Shown: positions 1-5,069, counted from the first letter of the stretch. The stretch is DNA of 5,220 bases from Nostocaceae cyanobacterium CSSed10_463m (GCA_003556955.1 PWQB01000254.1:1-5220), one strand, 5' to 3'. The notes: generated from the letters alone by a model not told the origin. Numbers and translations: made by a program.

Positions 1-13
1 GCTCTTCCGATCT
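1..13. other. Illumina adapter remnant (not genomic)
   Basis: The first 13 bases, GCTCTTCCGATCT, are identical to the shared 3' end of the Illumina TruSeq adapters. The match sits exactly at the left edge, which is where untrimmed adapter is left on a contig. The genome sequence therefore probably starts at base 14. A chance 13-base match at this exact position is very unlikely. Confidence 0.93.
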
Positions 14-26
14 GGTCATTGGTCAA
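14..26 (+). repeat. Degenerate heptamer pair, opposite orientation to the following repeat
   Basis: GGTCATTGGTCAA is nearly two copies of TTGGTCA. This is one base away from TTAGTCA, the reverse complement of the TGACTAA unit that begins at base 35. The two tracts therefore form an imperfect inverted repeat. In RNA the mismatched positions become G·U pairs, so a transcript could fold here. Confidence 0.6.
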
Positions 27-34
27 TAGCAAAG

Positions 35-89
35 GACTAATGACTAATGACTAATGACTAATGACTGATGACTAATGACTAATGACTAA
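35..89. repeat. Tandem heptamer repeat (TGACTAA), about 8 copies
   Basis: After a partial unit GACTAA there are seven contiguous 7-bp units, all TGACTAA except one TGACTGA at 62-68. This resembles the short tandemly repeated repetitive (STRR) heptamers described in heterocystous cyanobacteria. The tract overlaps the 3' end of the Nudix gene. That gene's TAG stop (79-81) and its last residues Ile-Ser-His are encoded inside the repeat. The repeat at a contig end may also explain why the assembly stops here. Confidence 0.95.
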
Positions 90-504
90 TAAAATCCAAC
101 ATGATGCGCTGATGTATAGCACCTAAAGGGCGGGTTTCATCGGCGATTGGGGAATAACATTGACCTTGACGAATATCTTCAGGGGTTAATAATCCCATAT
201 CCCAACCTTCATTTAAAACCAGTTGGTTTAATTCCACTAGGAGGGGTGCATGAAAAACATGGCGAACAACAGCATCATCTGCATAACAACCAAATTCCAT
301 CAATGATGGTAGGGTATAACCAATTTCTTCTATAACTTCTCGCTTCACTGCTACATCAGGCGTTTCACCCAGTTCTAGATGTCCACCGAATAGCCCCCAG
401 TAACCAGGGTAGAGAATACCAGGGATATTGTCTCGCAGTTGCATGAGAAACTTATCTTCTTGGTAAAGAATGGCGATCGCTACATGAACTGGTTGATGAT
501 TCAT
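79..504 (-). CDS. Nudix hydrolase
   Basis: A 141-residue protein with a complete Nudix box at residues 41-63 (G41, E47, R55-E56, E59-E60, G62), fitting GX5EX7REUXEEXGU except that the last position is Tyr. The box glutamates bind Mg2+ and the family hydrolyses nucleoside diphosphates linked to another group. The N-terminal part (VAIAILYQEDKFLMQLRD) is the usual first strands of the fold, followed by a PGYWGLFGG turn into the box. The length is typical of a single-domain Nudix enzyme. The ATG at 504 has AGGA eight bases upstream. The gene follows the lipoprotein gene by 18 bp on the same strand and is probably co-transcribed with it. The substrate cannot be told from sequence. The C-terminal three residues are repeat-encoded, so the original stop may have been displaced. 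Confidence 0.92.
   Translation of the reverse strand: MNHQPVHVAIAILYQEDKFLMQLRDNIPGILYPGYWGLFGGHLELGETPDVAVKREVIEEIGYTLPSLMEFGCYADDAVVRHVFHAPLLVELNQLVLNEGWDMGLLTPEDIRQGQCYSPIADETRPLGAIHQRIMLDFISH
473..480. repeat. HIP1 octamer
   Basis: GCGATCGC, the highly iterated palindrome of cyanobacterial genomes, lies inside the Nudix gene near its 5' end. It supports the taxonomic assignment and has no gene-specific meaning. Confidence 0.9.
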
Positions 505-522
505 TAATTTTTCCTAAGAATT

Positions 523-924
523 TTAAATTTCCTCTATATAAACTTCCCCAAACTCTTGGCCACCCAAGGGAATACTTTTGTAGCGAACTTTACCTTTAAT
601 TACCACTTGCTCCCCCTCTTGAAGATTATCTTGGTTGGTAATCACCCAAATTTTACCAGTGGAGTCATTAATTTGATATGCCCATTGCTGGACTAAAGGA
701 ACTTGTTGTTCCACCTTACCTTGGAGGTAAACTATGGCCTCCTGGTCTGTTTCTGGTTTAATTTCCTGAATTCGGGTGACATTGCTACCAATGCTTAAGT
801 TACCGGATTTGAGGCTTTGTGTTGTCAAAGAAGCACAACTACTCAGTCCCAGGACAATCAACAAAGCCATTCCCTGACGGAAAGGAATCATGCTGTAAAG
901 GTGAAATTTTTTAGTTGGTTCCAT
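523..924 (-). CDS. Small lipoprotein with OB-fold-like domain
   Basis: A 133-residue protein of unknown function. Residues 13-30 form a lipoprotein signal: basic residues, a hydrophobic run (ALLIVLGL), then the lipobox L27-S28-S29-C30. It should be cleaved before Cys30, lipid-anchored and face the periplasm. The mature part, about 65-132, is beta-rich (VYLQGKV, YQINDSTGKIWVIT, GEQVVIKGKVRYK), which resembles an OB-fold; this is inference from pattern only. The ATG at 924 is chosen because GGGA lies nine bases upstream. An in-frame ATG at 891 (residue 12) would give a more standard short signal peptide but has no ribosome site. It is the first gene of a minus-strand pair with the Nudix gene. 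No pathway is indicated. Confidence 0.8.
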   Translation of the reverse strand: MEPTKKFHLYSMIPFRQGMALLIVLGLSSCASLTTQSLKSGNLSIGSNVTRIQEIKPETDQEAIVYLQGKVEQQVPLVQQWAYQINDSTGKIWVITNQDNLQEGEQVVIKGKVRYKSIPLGGQEFGEVYIEEI

Positions 925-934
925 GAACTCGGTT

Positions 935-955
935 CCCTTTTGTGAATTGAAAGGG
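935..955 (-). promoter_or_regulatory. Leader hairpin overlapping the lipoprotein gene's ribosome site
   Basis: CCCTTT at 935-940 and AAAGGG at 950-955 form a perfect 6-bp inverted repeat with a 9-base loop. On the minus-strand transcript, the AAAGGG copy next to the start codon is also the putative Shine-Dalgarno sequence. If the stem forms it would hide the ribosome site. The stem is short, so a regulatory role is only a possibility. Confidence 0.3.
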
Positions 956-960
956 GATAA

Positions 961-974
961 TTACCCATTACCCT
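961..974. repeat. Two-copy heptamer TTACCC(A/T)
   Basis: TTACCCA followed directly by TTACCCT in the divergent spacer. It is short and could be chance, but it has the same 7-bp period as the larger repeats in this window. Confidence 0.4.
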
Positions 975-1008
975 TTATATTTAATTGCTTTGCTGTTCAG
1001 ATCAGGCA

Positions 1009-1028
1009 GTTTATCTGAGAAGATAAAC
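1009..1028. promoter_or_regulatory. Perfect 8-bp inverted repeat with GAGA loop, divergent spacer
   Basis: GTTTATCT at 1009-1016 and AGATAAAC at 1021-1028 are exact reverse complements around GAGA, a GNRA-type tetraloop if transcribed. It lies between the divergent lipoprotein and folD genes, 80 bp ahead of the folD ATG. It could be a protein-binding palindrome or a leader hairpin. There is no T-tract after it in either direction, so it is not an intrinsic terminator. Confidence 0.5.
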
Positions 1029-1058
1029 AATATGAGTATAGTCTTGTGGATAGAAAGA

Positions 1059-1090
1059 CGCTAAGGCACTAAGCAGCCAAGCCTTAGGCG
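1059..1090 (+). promoter_or_regulatory. Hairpin immediately upstream of folD
   Basis: CTAAGGC (1061-1067) pairs exactly with GCCTTAG (1081-1087) across a 13-base loop. A further CG/CG pairing outside one bulged G extends the stem to nine pairs. It ends 18 bases before the folD start codon, so it would probably sit in the 5' leader of the mRNA. A regulatory role is not shown. Confidence 0.45.
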
Positions 1091-1108
1091 AGTCTTCTGG
1101 GGATTCTA

Positions 1109-1984
1109 ATGAAAACAAAAACTGCCAAACTTCTCGATGGTAAAACTTTAGCTGAAAAAATTCATCAAGAACTTTCAGCTATCACCACAGACACACAAGC
1201 AAAAATTGGGCGATCGCCTGGTTTAGCTGTATTAATGGTGGGGGATAACCCCGCATCGGCGGCTTATGTCCGCAACAAAGAACGAGCTTGCGCTAAAGTC
1301 GGTATTGCTTCCTTTGGTAAGCACTTTCCCACAGAAACCACCCAAGGGGAACTAGAACAAGTCATTGAGGCACTCAACCAAGATGAACGTGTAGATGGTA
1401 TTCTTGTGCAGTTACCTCTCCCTAGCCACTTGGATAGCGTCGCCCTGCTGAATAAAATCGACCCAGACAAAGATGCTGATGGACTACATCCAGTGAACTT
1501 GGGGCGGTTAATGCGCGGAGAACCTGGTATACGCAGTTGTACACCCTATGGTGTGATGCGGCTATTGCAAGAATATGAAATTCCTTTGCAGGGAAAACAG
1601 GCTGTGGTGGTGGGACGTAGTATTTTAGTGGGTAAACCAATGGCCTTGATGCTACTGGAAGCTAACGCTACTGTCACCATTGCTCACTCGCGATCGCACG
1701 ATCTGGGGACGATCACGAAAAATGCTGATCTGATCATAGCTGCTGTCGGTCAGCCAGGATTAATTACTGGCGATATGGTAAAACCAGGCGCTGTTGTGGT
1801 AGATGTGGGGATGAATCGCGTCGCAGATGCCAGTGGCAAAAGTTCTTTAGTTGGCGATGTTGACTGGGAATCAACTGCTGGTGTAGCTGAATATCTCACT
1901 CCAGTTCCTGGTGGTGTTGGTCCGATGACTGTTGCTATTTTATTGCAAAATACAGTCGCCAATTATTTGAAAAAGGCGAATTAG
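1109..1984 (+). CDS. folD: Bifunctional methylene-THF dehydrogenase / methenyl-THF cyclohydrolase
   Basis: FolD interconverts 5,10-methylene-, 5,10-methenyl- and 10-formyl-tetrahydrofolate using NADP+, supplying one-carbon units for purines and formyl-Met-tRNA in the cytosol. The 291-residue length is normal. All key sites are visible: YVRNKERAC at 53-61 with catalytic Lys57, GILVQLPLP at 97-105 with Gln101, [15 protein letters not shown] at 120-134 with Asp124, the NADP-binding GRSILVGKP at 169-177, and the C-terminal [10 protein letters not shown] at 265-274. Lys57, Gln101 and Asp124 correspond to Lys54, Gln98 and Asp121 of the E. coli enzyme. The ATG at 1109 follows GGGG with a six-base gap, a weak ribosome site, and the conserved fold begins a few residues later, so the start is plausible. 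A TATAGT at 1037-1042 could be a -10 element. The gene reads intact. Confidence 0.97.
   Translation: MKTKTAKLLDGKTLAEKIHQELSAITTDTQAKIGRSPGLAVLMVGDNPASAAYVRNKERACAKVGIASFGKHFPTETTQGELEQVIEALNQDERVDGILVQLPLPSHLDSVALLNKIDPDKDADGLHPVNLGRLMRGEPGIRSCTPYGVMRLLQEYEIPLQGKQAVVVGRSILVGKPMALMLLEANATVTIAHSRSHDLGTITKNADLIIAAVGQPGLITGDMVKPGAVVVDVGMNRVADASGKSSLVGDVDWESTAGVAEYLTPVPGGVGPMTVAILLQNTVANYLKKAN
1210..1217. repeat. HIP1 octamer
   Basis: GCGATCGC within the extended palindrome GGCGATCGCC, inside folD near its 5' end. Confidence 0.9.
1690..1697. repeat. HIP1 octamer
   Basis: GCGATCGC inside the second half of folD. Confidence 0.9.
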
Positions 1985-2009
1985 TTGTGAATTTTTAACT
2001 CCTTACCCC

Positions 2010-2023
2010 TGACTTATGACCAA
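2010..2023. repeat. Two degenerate heptamers related to TGACTAA
   Basis: TGACTTA and TGACCAA lie side by side just after folD. Each differs by one base from the TGACTAA unit that dominates the left end of the window, suggesting a decayed or seed copy of the same repeat family. Confidence 0.45.
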
Positions 2024-2049
2024 TAGTGCCTTAATGGTATAAGCCCCCG

Positions 2050-2070
2050 GATTGATCTGTAGAATCAATC
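2050..2070. repeat. 7-bp inverted repeat in folD-crtE spacer
   Basis: GATTGAT (2050-2056) and ATCAATC (2064-2070) are exact reverse complements with a 7-base loop. It follows folD by 65 bp. No T-tract follows, and the stem is AT-rich, so it is a poor terminator. Its role is unknown. Confidence 0.4.
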
Positions 2071-2095
2071 AAAAATTCTCCAGCCCTAGATTGTC

Positions 2096-2130
2096 AATCC
2101 CAAATCCCACATCCCACATCCAAAATCTCA
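2096..2130. repeat. Degenerate tandem heptamer (AATCCCA), 5 units
   Basis: Five consecutive 7-bp units read AATCCCA, AATCCCA, CATCCCA, CATCCAA, AATCTCA. This is a decayed STRR-like tract just upstream of the likely crtE promoter. Thirteen bases of it (2097-2109) recur exactly, inverted, at 3157-3169 after crtE. Confidence 0.75.
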
Positions 2131-2136
2131 AATTGT

Positions 2137-2168
2137 TTGACTTTTTCCGCGCCAGAGCATCTTAAAAT
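2137..2168 (+). promoter_or_regulatory. Candidate crtE promoter
   Basis: TTGACT at 2137-2142 matches a -35 box in five of six positions, and TAAAAT at 2163-2168 matches a -10 box in five of six. The 20-base spacing is longer than the ideal 17, so the call is weak. A start site near 2175 would leave a leader of about 45 bases. Confidence 0.3.
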
Positions 2169-2205
2169 TGTGACGGATAAGACAAACAGCCAACAGCTTA
2201 AAATT

Positions 2206-2211
2206 GAAGGA
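2206..2211 (+). promoter_or_regulatory. Ribosome binding site of crtE
   Basis: GAAGGA lies eight bases before the ATG at 2220. It favours that start over an in-frame ATG at 2247 (residue 10). Confidence 0.7.
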
Positions 2212-2219
2212 ATTTAAGA

Positions 2220-3149
2220 ATGGTCGCAGCTGACAACCTCCAGAAGATGACAGAGGAAGCTACCTTTAACCTGAAACCCTACCTCAAAGAGCGGCAAAAA
2301 CTTTGTGAAACCGCTCTCGATCAAGCTATTCCTGTAATTTATCCCGAAAAGATTTATGAATCCATGCGCTACTCGCTATTAGCTGGAGGTAAGCGTATAC
2401 GCCCTATTCTTTGCCTTGCTGCCTGTGAAATGATCGGCGGCACAATTGAAATGGCTATGCCAACAGCCTGTGCTATGGAGATGATCCATACAATGTCGTT
2501 AATTCACGACGACCTGCCAGCAATGGATAACGATGATTATCGTCGTGGGATGTTGACAAATCACAAAGTTTATGGTGAAAATATCGCTATTTTAGCTGGT
2601 GATGGCTTGTTGGCTTACGCTTTTGAGTTTATTGCCACTCAAACCCCTGAAAACGTTTCCAGAGAAAGAGTTTTGCAAGTAATTGCCCGTCTCGGTAAAG
2701 CTTTAGGTGCGGCTGGCTTAGTGGGCGGTCAAGTGGTTGATTTAGACTCAGAAGGTAAGACAGATATTTCCCTAGAAACCCTGAATTTCATTCATAACCA
2801 CAAAACTGCTGCCCTTTTAGAAGCTAGTGTTGTTTGTGGAGGCGTGATTGCGGGGGCCTCTTTAGAAAATGTACAACGACTGTCTCGCTATTCTCAAAAC
2901 ATCGGTCTGGCATTTCAGATCATAGATGACATTCTGGATATCACTGCTACCCAGGAACAATTAGGTAAAACTGCTGGTAAAGACCTCATAGCTAAAAAAG
3001 TTACCTATCCGAGTCTTTGGGGACTTGAAGAATCACGTTCCAAAGCTCAACAGCTAGTGGAAGCAGCCTGTAAAGAATTAGAACCATTCGGGAAATTGGC
3101 ACAGCCACTCCAGGCGCTGGCTCACTATATCACCAGTCGCAATCACTAG
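2220..3149 (+). CDS. crtE: Geranylgeranyl diphosphate synthase
   Basis: A trans-prenyltransferase that condenses IPP with allylic diphosphates to C20 GGPP, the precursor of carotenoids and of the phytyl chain of chlorophyll and tocopherol. The 309-residue protein has GGKRIRP at 56-62 for IPP binding, the first aspartate-rich motif [10 protein letters not shown] at 97-106 followed by RRG, and the second DDILD at 236-240. The FARM carries the bacterial/plant-type DDxxxxD spacing. The fifth residue before it is Met92, where E. coli farnesyl diphosphate synthase has Tyr; a non-aromatic residue there fits a C20 product. [13 protein letters not shown] stretch (169-180) and the [10 protein letters not shown] helix are also typical. 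The gene is intact and preceded by a good ribosome site and a possible promoter. The DUF212 gene follows after 89 bp and may share its transcript. Confidence 0.95.
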   Translation: MVAADNLQKMTEEATFNLKPYLKERQKLCETALDQAIPVIYPEKIYESMRYSLLAGGKRIRPILCLAACEMIGGTIEMAMPTACAMEMIHTMSLIHDDLPAMDNDDYRRGMLTNHKVYGENIAILAGDGLLAYAFEFIATQTPENVSRERVLQVIARLGKALGAAGLVGGQVVDLDSEGKTDISLETLNFIHNHKTAALLEASVVCGGVIAGASLENVQRLSRYSQNIGLAFQIIDDILDITATQEQLGKTAGKDLIAKKVTYPSLWGLEESRSKAQQLVEAACKELEPFGKLAQPLQALAHYITSRNH

Positions 3150-3155
3150 ATTAAA

Positions 3156-3176
3156 TTGGGATTTGGGATATTGGGT
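3156..3176. repeat. Three-unit heptamer TTGGGAT, inverted copy of the pre-crtE repeat
   Basis: TTGGGAT, TTGGGAT, ATTGGGT begin seven bases after the crtE stop codon. TGGGATTTGGGAT at 3157-3169 is the exact reverse complement of 2097-2109. crtE is therefore bracketed by oppositely oriented copies of one heptamer family. Confidence 0.65.
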
Positions 3177-3238
3177 TGCATGGAAATGTTTTTTCTCACC
3201 ATAATTGCTGCTAAATTTACTAACCGAACCAAAACACC

Positions 3239-3694
3239 ATGCAGGACATAGGCGACATTTTAGATAACCGGGTGCTGCTGTTTGCTCTGGTAGCTTGTTT
3301 AATTGCTCAAGCATTGAAGCTCGTAGTTGAGCTGGTCAAACATCGTAAACTGAATGTCCGTGTTTTAGTGACCACTGGAGGTATGCCCAGCGCTCATTCA
3401 GCTTTGGTGACAGCTCTTGCTGCTGGTGTAGGAGAAAGTCTTGGTTGGGCATCGCCTGAGTTTGCTTTGGCTACAGTTTTTGCGATTATCGTCATGTACG
3501 ATGCCGCAGGAGTCCGCCAAGCTGCTGGTAAGCAAGCTCGAATTCTCAATCAAATGATTGATGAATTATTCCACGAAAAACCAGACTTTAGCCAAGACCG
3601 TCTCAAGGAATTATTGGGGCATACACCAGTGCAGGTGATAGCTGGTTCAGCTTTAGGCATAACCATTTATTGGTTAGCTCGGTCTGCTTACTAG
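3239..3694 (+). CDS. Divergent PAP2 family (DUF212) membrane protein
   Basis: A 151-residue small membrane protein of the family typified by B. subtilis YuiD, related to PAP2 acid phosphatases. Conserved blocks are TTGGMPSAHSA at 45-55 (the PSxHS core of PAP2 enzymes, with His53), VMYDAAGVRQAAGKQA at 85-100, and LGHTPVQVIAGSALG at 126-140 with His128. Hydrophobic stretches at about 11-30, 54-68, 73-87 and 131-147 suggest three to four membrane segments. The length is full for the family. A phosphatase on a lipid or prenyl phosphate is a reasonable guess, but no substrate can be read from sequence. The ATG at 3239 lacks a Shine-Dalgarno, which is common in cyanobacteria. It ends in two stop codons, TAG TAG, directly before a long repeat. 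Position after crtE hints at a link to isoprenoid or membrane-lipid metabolism. Confidence 0.9.
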   Translation: MQDIGDILDNRVLLFALVACLIAQALKLVVELVKHRKLNVRVLVTTGGMPSAHSALVTALAAGVGESLGWASPEFALATVFAIIVMYDAAGVRQAAGKQARILNQMIDELFHEKPDFSQDRLKELLGHTPVQVIAGSALGITIYWLARSAY

Positions 3695-3697
3695 TAG

Positions 3698-3774
3698 CGT
3701 AATTCGTAATTCGTAATTCGTAGTTCGTAATTCGTAATTCGTAGTTCGTAATTCGTAGTTCGTAATTCGTAATT
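3698..3774. repeat. Tandem heptamer repeat (CGTAATT), 11 copies
   Basis: Eleven contiguous 7-bp units fill 77 bp. Eight are CGTAATT; units 4, 7 and 9 are CGTAGTT. The tract starts four bases after the DUF212 stop and fills much of the spacer between two convergent genes. The near-identity of the units suggests recent slippage or recombination. It belongs with the STRR-type repeats of heterocystous cyanobacteria. There are no spacers between units, so it is not a CRISPR array. Confidence 0.97.
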
Positions 3775-3788
3775 CCGAGACAATTACG
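3768..3788. terminator. Stem-loop at the end of the heptamer tract, weak terminator candidate
   Basis: The last repeat unit CGTAATT (3768-3774) is matched by AATTACG at 3782-3788, giving a 7-bp stem with a 7-base loop. A T-rich stretch (TTTGTTTGATTT) follows on the plus strand. It could help end transcription of the DUF212 gene. The stem is AT-rich, and any upstream unit can pair equally well. Confidence 0.3.
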
Positions 3789-3836
3789 TTTGTTTGATTT
3801 CAGAGAGTCTGTTTATGGACGCTGATTTATACGTGT

Positions 3837-4490
3837 TTATAAGCGCACAGATGAGCGCAGTAACATTACTCGATTGCCATCAACTAGGACTGCAAAAAAA
3901 CCTCGTTCGTTGAGCCTTTGCAGTGTGTTGTATGCTTCTTGTTTGTTACCAGTATAAGTGGCCAGTAAGTAAGGGCGTTGACCGTAGGAAACAAAACCTA
4001 TGTTACCTCCCACTACTTGTTGGAGGCTATTGGCAAGTTCTGGTTTGTTGAAATAATCCACCAATACGGCATAACCATCTCCTAGCACCTGGGGATTAAA
4101 ACTGGTTGTCTGAGGTGGAGTTGGTGCTTGCGTGACATTACCTGCTGGTCTTGTAGTGATAATGGCAGATAAACCGACAATACTATTTATATATCTTGCC
4201 CAACGATTGGCATCGTCAATCCGGCTAAACCCCCCTATCCGAGTCACTGTATCCGAGAGATATTGGCAAGTTGTAGGTTGAATTTCGTTAGGTAAAGCAC
4301 TACGTAGTTGTTTCTGACTGTTGACTGTGGGACTAACTACCAGTAAAAGATATTCTCCAGGGCTGGGAGGTTGACAAACAGGAAGATTTTGTTGAGCAGT
4401 GACTGAAGTTATACTGCTGATCAAGCCGGCTGCTGTCAGTGCTAATACTCTAGATGAAGTATCAAATTTCCGCACAAAATTGGGACGCAT
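3837..4490 (-). CDS. Exported protein with two SPOR-like segments
   Basis: A 217-residue protein of unknown function. Residues 1-32 look like a signal peptide: a basic n-region (R2, R7, K8, R14), hydrophobic core VLALTAAGLISSITSV, and likely cleavage after VTA at residue 32. The mature part has two similar halves. TRIGGFSRIDDANRWARYINSI continuing to about 113, and LLATYTGNKQEAYNTLQRLN continuing to about 205, each follow the beta-helix-beta pattern of SPOR-like peptidoglycan-binding repeats, but weakly; this is inference. A Pro/Thr/Gln-rich linker (115-133) separates them. Cys39 and Cys75 could form a disulfide. The ATG at 4490 was chosen because it leaves a normal signal peptide. A TTG at 4517 is possible, and the frame stays open to 4610, so the N-terminus is uncertain. 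No Shine-Dalgarno is seen. Convergent with the DUF212 gene. Confidence 0.78.
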   Translation of the reverse strand: MRPNFVRKFDTSSRVLALTAAGLISSITSVTAQQNLPVCQPPSPGEYLLLVVSPTVNSQKQLRSALPNEIQPTTCQYLSDTVTRIGGFSRIDDANRWARYINSIVGLSAIITTRPAGNVTQAPTPPQTTSFNPQVLGDGYAVLVDYFNKPELANSLQQVVGGNIGFVSYGQRPYLLATYTGNKQEAYNTLQRLNERGFFAVLVDGNRVMLLRSSVRL

Positions 4491-4543
4491 AAATTGGATT
4501 TTGCCAAAGATTTTCAAACTGTTGTTGTGTTCTTCTACTTTCA

Positions 4544-4564
4544 GGGTAGGTTTTTCACCTACCC
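4544..4564. promoter_or_regulatory. Perfect 8-bp hairpin upstream of the SPOR-like gene
   Basis: GGGTAGGT (4544-4551) and ACCTACCC (4557-4564) are exact reverse complements with a 5-base loop. On the minus strand it lies 54-74 bases before the ATG at 4490, in the leader or in an N-terminal extension of the gene. On the minus strand the loop is GAAAA. It could be a regulatory hairpin or a dispersed palindrome. Confidence 0.5.
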
Positions 4565-4702
4565 CAAAGAGTCCTCGCTGGCGACGTTTACTATTTCTGT
4601 CAGTTATTCTTTAAGAGAAATTTTAGCCTAGGGTGTTGGTTTGGAAGCAGGATGCTAACTACACAAAACAAGACTCAAACAAAGAAATAGTATGAGAAGA
4701 GC

Positions 4703-4716
4703 AGGACTAAAGTCCT
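4703..4716. repeat. REP-like palindrome AGGACTAAAGTCCT
   Basis: AGGACT and AGTCCT are reverse complements around AA. It lies 18 bp after the ycf54 stop in ycf54's direction. From general familiarity, similar AGGACTNNAGTCCT-type palindromes are dispersed in cyanobacterial intergenic DNA; copy number here is unknown. A short T-rich region follows on the minus strand only at a distance, so termination is doubtful. Confidence 0.5.
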
Positions 4717-4733
4717 TACTACTAACTAGTATA

Positions 4734-5063
4734 CTAAGACACAGAGCTTAGGGATGCTAAAGGATCTGAGATTGTCTGAGAAGGAGCCTGAAATTCTCCT
4801 GTAATCACATACTCTAGTCGTAGTTTGAGCCAAGTAATAAATTGGGCATTGGTAGAAATAATGGCGGCAGCAGGTTGAGGACACTGAGCTTTGATTTTTG
4901 CCATCTCAGGTGATTCTAAAAAAGCTGGCTGCTTTACCAACCAAAAATCAATTTCTTTTTCTTGTTCATGGTAGTGACGAATGCGTTCTTTGAGAACTTC
5001 TGCGGTGGGTTCTTCGTGTATCAGAAATTGTTGACTTGCCAAAACGTAATAGTATGTTTTCAT
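4734..5063 (-). CDS. ycf54: Ycf54, Mg-protoporphyrin IX monomethyl ester cyclase factor
   Basis: A 109-residue protein recognised by the family blocks TYYYVLAS at the N-terminus, KEIDFWLVKQPAFLE at 36-50, CPQPAAAIISTN at 61-72 and FITWLKLRLEYVITGEF at 75-91. Ycf54 (DUF2488) is required for full activity and accumulation of the oxidative cyclase (AcsF/ChlE-type) that builds ring E of chlorophyll at the membrane; it is a partner and not the catalytic subunit. The ATG at 5063 is preferred because it gives the family's usual MKTYYY-like start and has AAAGG six bases upstream. A TTG at 5087 would add eight unconserved residues (MNSKQRLK). The C-terminal tail after residue 92 is Ser/Pro-rich and probably variable. 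The TAG stop lies in a 10-bp palindrome (4727-4736). It is a single gene here, with no partner cyclase gene in view. Confidence 0.94.
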   Translation of the reverse strand: MKTYYYVLASQQFLIHEEPTAEVLKERIRHYHEQEKEIDFWLVKQPAFLESPEMAKIKAQCPQPAAAIISTNAQFITWLKLRLEYVITGEFQAPSQTISDPLASLSSVS

Positions 5064-5069
5064 TTTTAA

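Noticed and set aside
147..335. Plus-strand 62-residue frame opposite the Nudix gene
   Set aside because: It is antisense to the Nudix box region and contains no recognisable domain or ribosome site.
1264..1962. Minus-strand open frames inside folD
   Set aside because: They are antisense to a fully conserved folD, have no family features, and are explained by its codon pattern.
2050..2070. Intrinsic terminator for folD
   Set aside because: The stem has only two GC pairs in seven and is followed by A residues, not a T-tract, on the plus strand.
1109..3149. Frameshift or damage in folD or crtE
   Set aside because: All motifs occur in one frame in the right order and at normal spacing; both genes read intact.
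3078..3314. Minus-strand frame across the crtE end and DUF212 start
   Set aside because: It overlaps two well-supported plus-strand genes and has no recognisable content.
3698..3774. CRISPR array
   Set aside because: Units are 7 bp and directly joined, with no spacers; this is a plain tandem repeat.
4399..4614. Plus-strand 71-residue frame opposite the SPOR-like gene start
   Set aside because: It is antisense to the signal peptide region, without a ribosome site or known motif.
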